From contig CAKUBN010000080.1 in assembly GCA_934643185.1 (NCBI GenBank), positions 1 to 8,192 of the forward strand: a stretch of DNA of 8,192 nucleotides, read 5' to 3'. This DNA comes from an uncultured Eubacteriales bacterium (lineage in GTDB: Bacteria > Bacillota > Clostridia > Oscillospirales > Acutalibacteraceae). A program made the position numbers and the translations under genes. Shown one piece after another: positions 1 to 6,396 of the stretch (position 1 is its first letter; every line of letters begins with the position of its first letter). The notes beneath the pieces are model-generated. The model did no database searches and had not been told where the DNA came from. It saw nothing but the letters and a program-made list of their open reading frames with translations.

Positions 1-76
1 CCTTTCCTCCGCGCAAAAACGTCCGGCGCGGACCTTCTGATGCTTCTATTATACAGGTAAGCCAAAAAATAAACAA
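1..76 (-). promoter_or_regulatory. Leftward promoter, leader and ribosome binding site of a gene starting just outside the window
   Basis: Read on the minus strand, a perfect -10 hexamer TATAAT lies at 53-48. A weak -35 (TTGTTT, 76-71) sits 17 bases upstream, so transcription should begin near 41 and run out of the left edge. The leader ends in a strong Shine-Dalgarno GGAGG (10-6), which places a start codon within a few bases beyond position 1. Leader bases 31-26 and 14-9 can pair as a 6-bp GC-only stem that abuts and partly covers the Shine-Dalgarno, so translation could be modulated by folding. None of the gene's coding sequence is visible, so its product is unknown. The -10 and Shine-Dalgarno are clear; the -35 matches the consensus at only three of six positions. 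Confidence 0.5.
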
Positions 77-96
77 CTTAAGAAACTCTTACAAAC

Positions 97-109
97 GCAA
101 AAGATTTGC
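97..109. repeat. Short inverted repeat between the two divergent promoters (possible operator)
   Basis: GCAAA-AGA-TTTGC is a 5-bp inverted repeat with a 3-base centre. It lies between the -35 of the leftward promoter (71-76) and the -35 of the cysK promoter (123-128), about 55 bases upstream of the expected cysK transcription start. That is a sensible position for a dimeric regulator such as a cysteine-metabolism repressor or activator. I do not recognise it as a known consensus, and a repeat this short in AT-rich DNA can arise by chance. Confidence 0.2.
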
Positions 110-122
110 AAAAATCGCGCTC

Positions 123-151
123 TTGACCTCGCGTGCGATCGGGGGTACAAT
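123..151 (+). promoter_or_regulatory. Sigma-A promoter for cysK-rnhA
   Basis: The -35 hexamer TTGACC (123-128, five of six consensus positions) and the -10 hexamer TACAAT (146-151, five of six) are separated by exactly 17 bases. Transcription should start near 158, giving a leader of only about 24 bases before cysK, too short for a T-box or riboswitch. Any control of this unit is therefore likely to be by DNA-binding proteins acting at or upstream of the promoter. Confidence 0.8.
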
Positions 152-181
152 GATAACAATATAGAAAGGGAGGAACGTCTT

Positions 182-1117
182 ATGAAAAACGAACACATCG
201 CTTCATCTGTGACCGAGCTCATCGGCGAAACGCCGCTTCTGCGCGCATCCCGCTTTGCGGCGGCTGCGGGCATCTCCAATGCACCGCTTTTGAAGCTTGA
301 ATATTTGAACCCCGCCGGCAGCGTGAAAGACCGCGCGGCGCTGAAAATGATCGAAGACGCCGAAAAAGCCGGCAAATTAAAGCCCGGCGCGGTGATCGTA
401 GAGCCGACCTCCGGCAACACGGGCATCGGTCTGGCGTCCATCGCAGCTGCACGTGGCTACCGTGTGGTGCTCACCATGCCGGAGACCATGAGCGCCGAAC
501 GCCGCAAGCTGCTTTCCGTATACGGCGCGGAGATCGTGCTCACGCCGGGAAAGGACGGCATGCGCGGCGCGATCGAAAAAGCGGATGAGATCGCGAAAAG
601 CACGCCCGGCAGTTTCATCCCCGCGCAGTTTGAGAACCCCTCGAACCCTGCTGCGCACTACGAGACGACCGGTCCAGAGCTTGTAAAGCAAACGGACGGC
701 AAGCTGGATATTTTCGTCGCGGGCATCGGTACCGGCGGCACCATCACCGGCACGGCACGCTATTTAAAAGAGCATCTGCCGCATGTGCATACCGTCGGCT
801 TGGAGCCGGCGACGTCGCCGCTCATCACAGAGGGCAAAAGCGGTGCGCACGGCTTGCAGGGCATCGGCGCAAACTTCATCCCGAAAAACTACGACGCTTC
901 CGTTGTGGACGAAGTGCTGACCGTCACCGATGAAGAAGCGTATAAAATGGCAAAGCTTTTGGCACGCACCGAAGGCATTTTGGTGGGCATCACGTCCGGT
1001 GCGGCGCTTGCGGCAGCCGTTCGCCTGCTGCGCATGCCCGAAAACGCAGGGAAAACGCTCGTCGCACTCCTGCCTGACAGCGGCGACCGTTATTTTTCCA
1101 CCCCGATTTTTGAATAA
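182..1117 (+). CDS. cysK: Cysteine synthase (O-acetylserine sulfhydrylase, PLP-dependent)
   Basis: This cytosolic enzyme makes L-cysteine from O-acetyl-L-serine and sulfide, the last step of cysteine synthesis. The 311-residue protein matches the usual CysK length of about 310. Visible motifs are NPAGSVKDR, with K49 as the expected PLP Schiff-base lysine; TSGNTG (76-81), which binds the substrate carboxylate; GTGGTITG (183-190), the PLP phosphate cradle; QGIGANFIP (226-234); and PDSGDRY, with S300 at the pyridine nitrogen. The start is fixed by a strong Shine-Dalgarno AAGGGAGG at 166-173, 8 bases ahead. The gene has its own promoter and is followed after 20 bases by rnhA, so the two are probably co-transcribed. 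QGIGANFIP carries Asn where most CysK proteins have Gly, a small change. CysM or a cystathionine beta-synthase-like role is possible for this fold, but length and motifs favour CysK. Confidence 0.95.
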   Translation: MKNEHIASSVTELIGETPLLRASRFAAAAGISNAPLLKLEYLNPAGSVKDRAALKMIEDAEKAGKLKPGAVIVEPTSGNTGIGLASIAAARGYRVVLTMPETMSAERRKLLSVYGAEIVLTPGKDGMRGAIEKADEIAKSTPGSFIPAQFENPSNPAAHYETTGPELVKQTDGKLDIFVAGIGTGGTITGTARYLKEHLPHVHTVGLEPATSPLITEGKSGAHGLQGIGANFIPKNYDASVVDEVLTVTDEEAYKMAKLLARTEGILVGITSGAALAAAVRLLRMPENAGKTLVALLPDSGDRYFSTPIFE

Positions 1118-1137
1118 ACGAAAAGGAATTTCACTTT

Positions 1138-1761
1138 ATGGCAAAAAAATACTACGCCGTCCGCGCCGGGCGCAAAACCGGCATTTTTGAAACGTGGGAC
1201 GAGTGCCGCGCGCAGACGACCGGCTTTAAAGGTGCATCGTTCAAAAGCTTCCCGACGCTCGCCGAAGCTGAAGCCTACATGCGCGGCGAAAACGACCTGA
1301 CGAAAGCCGCTCCGGCCGAAAACACCGCTTCCAAAACAGAAGAAGACGGCGCTGTAGCCTACGTAGACGGCAGCTACCACATCGGCACAAAGGAGTTTTC
1401 CTGCGGCGCGGTGCTGTTTTTAAACGGCGAAGAGCTGCATTTCTCCGAAAAATTTACCGATCCCGACCTTGCCGAGATGCGCAACGTGGCGGGGGAGATC
1501 AAGGGCTCCGAGACCATCCTGCGCTACTGCATCGAGCATGATGTGCCGTCTGTGACGCTGTACCACGATTACGAGGGCGTTGCAAAGTGGGCGACAGGCG
1601 AGTGGAAAGCGAAAAAGCCCGGCACCATTGCGTACCGCAAGTTCTGCGCCGCTGCCGCAAAGCATATCCGTTTCCGCTTTGTGAAGGTCAAGGGCCACTC
1701 CGGCGACAAATATAACGACCTTGCCGACCGACTTGCGAAAGATGCGCTCGGCATCCAATAA
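1138..1761 (+). CDS. rnhA: Ribonuclease HI with N-terminal viroplasmin-like hybrid-binding domain
   Basis: This enzyme cleaves the RNA strand of RNA:DNA hybrids (R-loops, primers, misincorporated ribonucleotides). The 207-residue protein has two parts. Residues about 4-48 (YYAVRAGRKTGIFETWDEC onward, ending TLAEAEAYM) form the small viroplasmin/caulimovirus-type domain, which binds hybrids. A charged linker of about 25 residues follows, then the RNase H catalytic domain from about 72. The four metal-binding acids of the family are present: D77 in YVDGS, E120 in AGEIKG, D144 in YHDYEGV and D194 in YNDLAD. The mobile histidine is H187 in KGHSGD. This is therefore an active-type HI enzyme, not HII. 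The start at 1138 has AAAAGGA at 1121-1127. It lies 20 bases after cysK and ends at a strong terminator. The two-domain form is common in Firmicutes. Confidence 0.92.
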   Translation: MAKKYYAVRAGRKTGIFETWDECRAQTTGFKGASFKSFPTLAEAEAYMRGENDLTKAAPAENTASKTEEDGAVAYVDGSYHIGTKEFSCGAVLFLNGEELHFSEKFTDPDLAEMRNVAGEIKGSETILRYCIEHDVPSVTLYHDYEGVAKWATGEWKAKKPGTIAYRKFCAAAAKHIRFRFVKVKGHSGDKYNDLADRLAKDALGIQ

Positions 1762-1772
1762 AACAGCATAGC

Positions 1773-1816
1773 AAAAAGGCGAGCTGCACGGAAGTTGTGC
1801 GGTTCGCCTTTTGTTA
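1773..1816 (+). terminator. Strong intrinsic terminator after rnhA, also usable by the opposing patB transcript
   Basis: Bases 1774-1789 pair with 1797-1812 to give a 16-bp stem (two G-U wobbles) around a 7-base loop GGAAGTT. The right arm ends in TTTT followed by GTTAT. The left arm is preceded by AAAAA, so the minus-strand transcript also ends in a U-run after the same stem. The element lies between the convergent ends of rnhA (1761) and patB (1843), as expected for a shared bidirectional terminator. Confidence 0.88.
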
Positions 1817-1832
1817 TACGTTATGAAATTTT

Positions 1833-1854
1833 AAGAACGAACTTAAGCGTTCTT
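1833..1854 (-). repeat. Inverted repeat enclosing the patB stop codon
   Basis: AAGAACG (1833-1839) and CGTTCTT (1848-1854) form a 7-bp inverted repeat with an 8-base loop holding the TAA stop of patB (1845-1843 on the minus strand). In the minus-strand RNA only a mixed A/U stretch follows, not a clean U-run. It is therefore a weak terminator at best, with the stronger stem at 1773-1816 just downstream as backup. It could instead protect the 3' end of the message. Confidence 0.4.
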
Positions 1855-3030
1855 CGCCTCGTCGTATGCGTCCTTAAAGCGCTGCATCGCTGCGTTGAGC
1901 ATCTTTTCAGGGCCTGCGAGGTTAATACGGGTGTGCATCGTGCCGCCCGTGGAGAACAGGCTGCCGGCATCACAGTAGAGGTCATGCTTGCGCAGGAGCT
2001 TATCAAGTGCCTCGTCGTCAAGGCCAAATGTCGTGCAGTCGATCCACATAAGGTACGTGCCCTGCAGGTCGCTGTATGTAACGCCCGGGCAATTTGCATT
2101 GATGAATGCGCAGAAGTTCTTGTAGTTCTTGTAGATGAGGTCGATGACTTCAGAAAGCCAACCCTCGCACTCCGTGTAACCGAGACGGCAAGCCTCAAGG
2201 CCGAGTGCACCGGCAGACGGGGTAAAGACCTTCTTCAGAACGGTCTCAAACTTCTCTCTCAGCTCTTTGTCCGGGATCATGATGTTCGAGGTCTGGAGCG
2301 TAGCGAGGTTGAAGCTCTTGCTCGGTGCGGTGCAGACAAGGTACTTCGGCAGTGCATCCTTGCAGGCGTTTGCAAATGCCACGTGCTTATGACCCGGCAT
2401 GATGAGGTCGGAGTGGATCTCGTCGCTGACCACGATGACGTTGTGCTTTGCGCAGATGGCGCCGAGCTTTGCGATTTCGTCTTCCGTCCAAACGCGGCCA
2501 ACCGGGTTGTGCGGATTGCAGAAGATAAACATCTTGTTTTTTTCTTCTGCGCACAGCTTCTCAAAGAGGTCAAAGTCAATCGTGTATGTCTCGTTCGTGT
2601 TGATGAGCGGGCACTCCACGTTTTTTCTGTTATTGTGCTCAATGGTCATTCTGAACGGATAATAAACCGGCGGCATAGTGATAACGCCGTCGCCGGGATC
2701 GGTATAGGCCAGAACCGAAACAGCCAGAGCCGTTACAACGCCGTGTGTAGAAACAATTTCTTCTTTCTTAATATCCCAGTCGTTGCGACGCTTCATCCAG
2801 CCGCATACCGCATCGAAGTATTCCTCTGTGGGGCCGGTATAGCCGAGGATATGCGTATCGATGTACTTTTTCAGACCCTCTACGATCTCCGGCGGGTTTT
2901 TCAGCTCCATATCCGCAACGGAAAGCGGTGCAACGTTTTCCGGCAGGTTCGGATGCTCTTTTGTCATCTCGTCCCATTTGCCGGAGCCGGTGTTTTTTCT
3001 GGAAACCAGCGTTTCAAAATCATAGATCAT
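1843..3030 (-). CDS. patB: PatB/MalY family PLP-dependent C-S beta-lyase (cystathionine beta-lyase type aminotransferase-fold enzyme)
   Basis: This is a fold-type I PLP enzyme of the MalY/PatB group, which carries out beta-elimination on cystathionine or cysteine to give homocysteine or sulfide plus pyruvate and ammonia. Its 395 residues match the family (about 390). Visible motifs are LSVADMELKNPPEI near residues 36-49, typical of the group; the PPVYYPF segment (120-126) with aromatic active-site residues; CNPHNPVGRVW (171-181); SDEIHSDL (202-209), where D203 contacts the PLP ring nitrogen; SKSFNLA, with K238 as the PLP lysine; and R368 in TRINLAGP, the substrate-carboxylate arginine. The start has Shine-Dalgarno GGGAGG (3044-3039) 8 bases ahead. 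It lies 48 bases downstream of ade with no convincing promoter between, suggesting co-transcription. Sequence alone cannot separate a methionine-synthesis role from cysteine desulfhydration; the nearby cysK fits sulfur amino-acid metabolism. Confidence 0.88.
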   Translation of the reverse strand: MIYDFETLVSRKNTGSGKWDEMTKEHPNLPENVAPLSVADMELKNPPEIVEGLKKYIDTHILGYTGPTEEYFDAVCGWMKRRNDWDIKKEEIVSTHGVVTALAVSVLAYTDPGDGVITMPPVYYPFRMTIEHNNRKNVECPLINTNETYTIDFDLFEKLCAEEKNKMFIFCNPHNPVGRVWTEDEIAKLGAICAKHNVIVVSDEIHSDLIMPGHKHVAFANACKDALPKYLVCTAPSKSFNLATLQTSNIMIPDKELREKFETVLKKVFTPSAGALGLEACRLGYTECEGWLSEVIDLIYKNYKNFCAFINANCPGVTYSDLQGTYLMWIDCTTFGLDDEALDKLLRKHDLYCDAGSLFSTGGTMHTRINLAGPEKMLNAAMQRFKDAYDEAKNA

Positions 3031-3073
3031 TGGTAATTCCTCCCATTCCTATAATAAGGTGATCTAATACAAA

Positions 3074-3089
3074 AGGTCTTATTCGACCT
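3074..3089 (-). repeat. Small hairpin enclosing the ade stop codon
   Basis: AGGTC (3074-3078) and GACCT (3085-3089) can pair around a 6-base loop that contains the TAA stop of ade (3081-3079 on the minus strand). In the minus-strand RNA the stem runs straight into UUUUGU, so it resembles a very weak intrinsic terminator that could trim the ade message while letting much transcription pass into patB. The 5-bp stem makes this tentative. Confidence 0.3.
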
Positions 3090-4872
3090 CAAGATCTGCA
3101 AAAGAGAAGGTGGTGCAGTCCACAAGGCCGCGGTCGGTCAGGCGCAGCTCCGGCAGGCAGGCGAGCGGGATCAAAGCCATCGTCATGAACGGAGACTGAA
3201 TATCGCAGCCGATCGTTTCCCAAGCTTTGCCGAGGTTCTCGACGAGCTCGTCCATTTCTTCAGCGGACTTCGTGTTCATGAGGCCTGCAAACGGCAGCGG
3301 AACGCAGCCGAGCACCTTGCCGTTCTGCACGATGCACTCGCCGCCGCCGCACTGAATGAGCGTGTTTGCGGCAAGCGCCATATCTTCGTCGTTCGTGCCG
3401 ACAACGAGCAGGTTGTGCGCGTCGTGTGCCACGGTGGAAGCCATAGCGCCGCACTTGACGTGGAAGCCCTTTACAAAGCCTACGCCGTGCTTGCCGGTTT
3501 CGTGGTGACGCTCAAAGACGAACGTCTTCAGAACATCCTGTTCCACGTCGCTCTTTAATTCGCCGTCTTCGACCTTCAGCTCGACATGACGCTCGTAGTC
3601 GCCGACATGTACCGGGATGATCTCGATCGCGCGGACGGTTGCCGTGCCGACCTTATCGGTATGTACCTTGAAGGTCTCCGGGGTGATGGTCTCGCCGACG
3701 TGCATGGTATCGAGTGCCCAAGCGGGAAGCTCGGACTTCGGCAGATCGATCGTCAGCTTGCCGTTTTCTGCAACGACGTCGCCGTCAATGAGCACGCGGG
3801 TGACGTTGATGTCTTTTTCGTTATCGATGAATACGATGTCCGCACACTTGCCCGGAGTGATGGAGCCAAGCTCGTTGTCCATCTGGAAGCACTGTGCGCA
3901 GTTGAGCGTGACCATCTGGATGGCCGTGATAAAATCGATGCCGAACGAAACGGCACGGCGCACGATGTGGTCGAGGTGGCCGTCCGCAACAAGCGTATGC
4001 GGGTGGGTATCGTCGGAAATCATCGTTGCAAAGCGGGTATCGACTTTATGCTCGGTGATAGCCTTGGAGACCTCCTGCAGGTCGTGCCAAGCGGAGCCCT
4101 CGCGCAGCATAGCGTACATGCCAAGACGCATTTTTGCAAGCGCGTCTTCCGCACGGGTGGACTCATGGCAGCAGCGCACGCCGCTTGCAATGTACGCATT
4201 GAGGCCGGAGCCCGTCTCCGGAATGGAATAGTGACCCGTGATGATCTTGCCGGCCTTTAAAGTCTCGCCGGTGATGTTGTGCGTCGGCTCTGCAGAAGCG
4301 TTGATGCCCGGGAAGTTCATCATTTCGCCGAGGCCAACGGTGTAATCGTGCTTCATTTCCGAGGCAATATCCGCAGCGGTGATCTCCGCGCCGGAATCTT
4401 CAAAGCCCGGAACAGCCGGAACGCAGGAGGGAGTGGTCAGCATAGCCTTAAGCGGCGTCTTTTCCGCGTCTGCCGCCATCAGGTCAACGCCCTTCAGGCC
4501 GAGCACGTTGCAGACCTCATGCGGGTCGTGGTAAATGCCAACAGTGCCGTGGGGGATAACCGCCTTCGCGTATTCGACCGGCGTCATCATGGAGGACTCA
4601 ATGTGAATGTGTCCGTCGAGGAAACCCGGAGCAATGAGCTGGCCCTCGGCGTCGATGACCTTTGTGCCTTCGCCGATGCAGTGTGCGGCGTCGCCGACAA
4701 GCGCGATGCGGCCGCAGGAAATCGCCACGTCGATGTTATCGAGGATCTCATGCGTGCAGACGTTTACGAGACGTGCATTGCGAATGACCGTCTCTGCGGG
4801 CTTTCTGCCCATCGCAACGTCAGAAAGCGTGCGGGAGCATTCCCAAAGCTGGGTCTTACAAAACTTGAACAT
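3079..4872 (-). CDS. ade: Adenine deaminase (amidohydrolase superfamily, Ade family)
   Basis: This cytosolic enzyme hydrolyses adenine to hypoxanthine and ammonia for purine salvage. The 597-residue protein is full length for the family (E. coli Ade is close to 590). The order of motifs is diagnostic: APGFLDGHIHIESSMMTP (81-98) with metal ligands H88 and H90, HDPHEVCNVLG (115-125), GLGEMMNFPG (180-189) with E183, TGHYSIPETGSG (212-223) with H214, CHES (235-238) with H236, and SDDTHPH (286-292) with the catalytic aspartate. The C-terminal domain has VAHDAHN (481-487) and CGGGECIVQNGKV, and ends FADLEVE as in relatives. The start at 4872 keeps the short N-terminal helix typical of the family; a second Met at residue 21 would remove it. 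Shine-Dalgarno AAGGAAG is at 4888-4882. It lies 64 bases downstream of nth. Where E. coli has DGHCPGL this protein has TGHYSIPETG. Confidence 0.94.
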   Translation of the reverse strand: MFKFCKTQLWECSRTLSDVAMGRKPAETVIRNARLVNVCTHEILDNIDVAISCGRIALVGDAAHCIGEGTKVIDAEGQLIAPGFLDGHIHIESSMMTPVEYAKAVIPHGTVGIYHDPHEVCNVLGLKGVDLMAADAEKTPLKAMLTTPSCVPAVPGFEDSGAEITAADIASEMKHDYTVGLGEMMNFPGINASAEPTHNITGETLKAGKIITGHYSIPETGSGLNAYIASGVRCCHESTRAEDALAKMRLGMYAMLREGSAWHDLQEVSKAITEHKVDTRFATMISDDTHPHTLVADGHLDHIVRRAVSFGIDFITAIQMVTLNCAQCFQMDNELGSITPGKCADIVFIDNEKDINVTRVLIDGDVVAENGKLTIDLPKSELPAWALDTMHVGETITPETFKVHTDKVGTATVRAIEIIPVHVGDYERHVELKVEDGELKSDVEQDVLKTFVFERHHETGKHGVGFVKGFHVKCGAMASTVAHDAHNLLVVGTNDEDMALAANTLIQCGGGECIVQNGKVLGCVPLPFAGLMNTKSAEEMDELVENLGKAWETIGCDIQSPFMTMALIPLACLPELRLTDRGLVDCTTFSFADLEVE

Positions 4873-4902
4873 AAAAAGTAGCTTCCTTTCTTTATATCCA
4901 GA

Positions 4903-4923
4903 ACACAGCGGAAAGCGCTGCGT
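4903..4923 (-). terminator. Hairpin in the nth-ade gap (weak terminator or processing site)
   Basis: In minus-strand RNA an 8-bp stem (4923-4916 with 4910-4903, one G-U wobble) closes a 5-base loop. It is preceded by six A residues and followed by UUCUGG, so the U-tract is poor for stopping nth transcripts. On the plus strand the same stem has one mismatch but is followed by six T residues, so it would terminate stray rightward transcription better. It may be a partial attenuator between nth and ade. Confidence 0.35.
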
Positions 4924-4936
4924 TTTTTAGCATTAT

Positions 4937-5575
4937 TTACTCTATCGGGTTCACGGGATTTTTGCAGAATGATTTCATGCAGCACAGAGAACACTTCGGA
5001 TTCCGTGCTGTGCAGACTGCTCTGCCGTGCAGAACGGTGCGGTGGCAAAAATCGTTGCTTTCTTCCGGCGGCAAAACCGCGCGCAGGTCTTTTTCGACCT
5101 TCAGCGGCACGGTGCTTTCGGTCAGACCGAGCCGGCCGGTGATGCGGATGCAGTGCGTATCCGTCACAACGGCGGGCTTTTTGTAAATATCACCCACCAC
5201 AAGGTTGGCGGTCTTGCGGCCCACGCCGGGCAGCTTTGTCAGCTCCTCCACCGTGTCCGGGATCACACCGTTGTACGAATCGCGCAGCACATGGCACATG
5301 GCGAAAATATCGCGTGCCTTTGTCTTATATAAGCCGCAGGAGCGGATGAGCTCTGCGATCTCTTCCTCGCTGCCCTCGCAGAACGCTTCCAGCGTAGGGA
5401 AGCGGGAGAAAAGCGCGGGGGTAACAAGGTTCACACGGGCATCCGTACACTGTGCGGAAAGGCGCGTTGCAATGAGCAGCTGCAGCGGATCTTGATACTC
5501 CAGCGAACATACCGCGCCGGGATATTCTTTTTTCAGCGCTTCCACAGCGAGAAGCGCACGTTCTTTTTTCGTCAT
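4937..5575 (-). CDS. nth: Endonuclease III (DNA glycosylase/AP lyase with 4Fe-4S cluster)
   Basis: This base-excision repair enzyme removes oxidised pyrimidines and nicks at abasic sites. With the start at 5575 the protein has 212 residues, close to E. coli Nth (211). The helix-hairpin-helix LPGVGRKTA (115-123) carries catalytic K121. VTDTH holds the catalytic aspartate D139. The C-terminal cluster has exact C-X6-C-X2-C-X5-C spacing at C188, C195, C198 and C204. The open frame extends upstream to 5608, but the Shine-Dalgarno GGAGG lies 5 bases ahead of the ATG at 5575, and the eleven extra residues have no family counterpart and would include that site. A promoter at 5626-5654 drives it, with a GC-rich leader hairpin between. 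ade and patB follow on the same strand. T138 replaces the Val next to the aspartate in E. coli, a mild change. Confidence 0.94.
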   Translation of the reverse strand: MTKKERALLAVEALKKEYPGAVCSLEYQDPLQLLIATRLSAQCTDARVNLVTPALFSRFPTLEAFCEGSEEEIAELIRSCGLYKTKARDIFAMCHVLRDSYNGVIPDTVEELTKLPGVGRKTANLVVGDIYKKPAVVTDTHCIRITGRLGLTESTVPLKVEKDLRAVLPPEESNDFCHRTVLHGRAVCTARNPKCSLCCMKSFCKNPVNPIE

Positions 5576-5593
5576 ACTGACCTCCGAAAAAGC

Positions 5594-5609
5594 GGCGGGC
5601 AAGCCCACC
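5594..5609 (-). other. GC-rich hairpin in the nth leader
   Basis: GGCGGGC (5594-5600) and GCCCACC (5603-5609) can form a tight stem of six or seven pairs in minus-strand RNA (one G-U wobble; the terminal pair probably opens to give a 4-base loop). It sits between the nth transcription start and its Shine-Dalgarno GGAGG (5585-5581). It does not cover that site, so any effect on translation or message stability is speculative. Confidence 0.35.
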
Positions 5610-5625
5610 CAAATGCTTTACGTTT

Positions 5626-5654
5626 ATTCTACAACTTTTTCATTCGGTTGACAA
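5626..5654 (-). promoter_or_regulatory. Sigma-A promoter for nth (leftward)
   Basis: On the minus strand the -35 TTGTCA (5654-5649) and the -10 TAGAAT (5631-5626) each match five of six consensus positions and are 17 bases apart. Transcription should start near 5619, giving a leader of about 44 bases before the nth start at 5575. The -35 overlaps the -35 of the rightward traX promoter on the opposite strand. Confidence 0.75.
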
Positions 5655-5676
5655 TACCGGAAAAGGGTGGTAAATT
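5648..5676 (+). promoter_or_regulatory. Sigma-A promoter for traX (rightward, extended -10)
   Basis: A perfect -35 TTGACA (5648-5653) and a -10 TAAATT (5671-5676, four of six) are separated by 17 bases. The weaker -10 is helped by an upstream TG (5668-5669) in the extended -10 position. The predicted start near 5683 leaves a leader of about 39 bases before traX. Its -35 shares five bases with the divergent nth -35. Confidence 0.72.
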
Positions 5677-5721
5677 TATTTTTATTGAAAGACCGACAAA
5701 TAACCGCAAAGGGGAAAAAGA

Positions 5722-6396
5722 ATGTCTGCGTTTACCTTAAAGCTCATCGCACTCGTCACCATGATCATCGACCATGTCGGGGCGATTTTCTTCCCGCAGT
5801 TTATCTGGCTGCGCTATATCGGGCGGCTTTCCATGCCGATCTACGCGTTTTTGCTCGTGCAGGGCTACATGCACACACGCAATTTTAACCGCTACGCACT
5901 GCGCATGGGTATTTTTGCTTTGCTCTCCGAAGTGCCGTATGACCTTTTATTTCAGGGTACATGGCTTGAGTTTCAGCGGCAAAATATCCTGTTCACGTTT
6001 TTAACGGCGCTTTTTGTGATGAAGCTTTTAGATGCTTCCGCGAAAAGCCGCAATATTTTCATGTTCATCGGCGCAGTGATCTTGACAATCCTGCCGTATT
6101 TCCTGCATTTCAGCTATGGCGTTTACGGTGTTTTAACGGTACTTTGTTTCTATTTGTTCCAGAAGTACCGCGGTATTGATGCCGTGGCGTTTGCGGCGCT
6201 GACCTACGGGCAATATACGCAGGACGGCAACACGACACAGCTGTATGCCATCGCCGCCGCGATCCCCGTGCTGCTCTATAACGGCAAGCGCGGCGCGCTT
6301 TCGCTCAAATATTTTTTCTACATCAGCTATCCGGCACATATGTTATTGCTTTACGCCATCCATTATGTGCTTGCAAATCATCTATTGCCATTTTAA
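5722..6396 (+). CDS. TraX family integral membrane protein (putative acyltransferase)
   Basis: The 224-residue, strongly hydrophobic protein appears to have about seven or eight membrane helices and no separate soluble domain. It shows the marks of the TraX family: MIIDHVGA near the N-terminus (D17, H18), RLSMPIYAFLLVQGY (35-49), RYALRMGIFALLSEVPYDLLF (57-77, with E70 and D74), QNILFTF (88-94), and the C-terminal NGKRG...KYFFYISYPAHMLLLY block (187-211, with H206). TraX of the F plasmid is needed for N-acetylation of the pilin, and the fold resembles acyltransferase-3 membrane enzymes. Chromosomal Firmicute homologues have no settled role, and no pilus or conjugation genes lie nearby, so the substrate is unknown; a cell-surface polymer or peptide is a reasonable guess. 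AAAGGGG (5708-5714) serves the ATG at 5722. It has its own promoter and is probably monocistronic. Confidence 0.85.
   Translation: MSAFTLKLIALVTMIIDHVGAIFFPQFIWLRYIGRLSMPIYAFLLVQGYMHTRNFNRYALRMGIFALLSEVPYDLLFQGTWLEFQRQNILFTFLTALFVMKLLDASAKSRNIFMFIGAVILTILPYFLHFSYGVYGVLTVLCFYLFQKYRGIDAVAFAALTYGQYTQDGNTTQLYAIAAAIPVLLYNGKRGALSLKYFFYISYPAHMLLLYAIHYVLANHLLPF

Noticed and set aside
1795..3036. A 413-codon plus-strand open frame covering the whole of patB.
   Set aside because: patB on the minus strand has the PLP lysine, NPHNPVG and other family motifs plus a good Shine-Dalgarno. The plus-strand frame begins inside the terminator hairpin and resembles no family.
3031..3078. A separate promoter for patB in the 48-base gap after ade (TATTAT-like bases near 3050).
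   Set aside because: No acceptable -35 lies 16-18 bases upstream, so co-transcription with ade is simpler.
3586..4260. Overlapping plus-strand frames of 224 and 204 codons inside ade.
   Set aside because: They are antisense to a full-length adenine deaminase, have no promoter or Shine-Dalgarno of note, and have low-complexity-like composition.
5576..5608. An eleven-residue N-terminal extension of Nth from an upstream ATG at 5608.
   Set aside because: The extension would include the GGAGG site that serves the ATG at 5575, and the shorter protein matches the family length and N-terminus.
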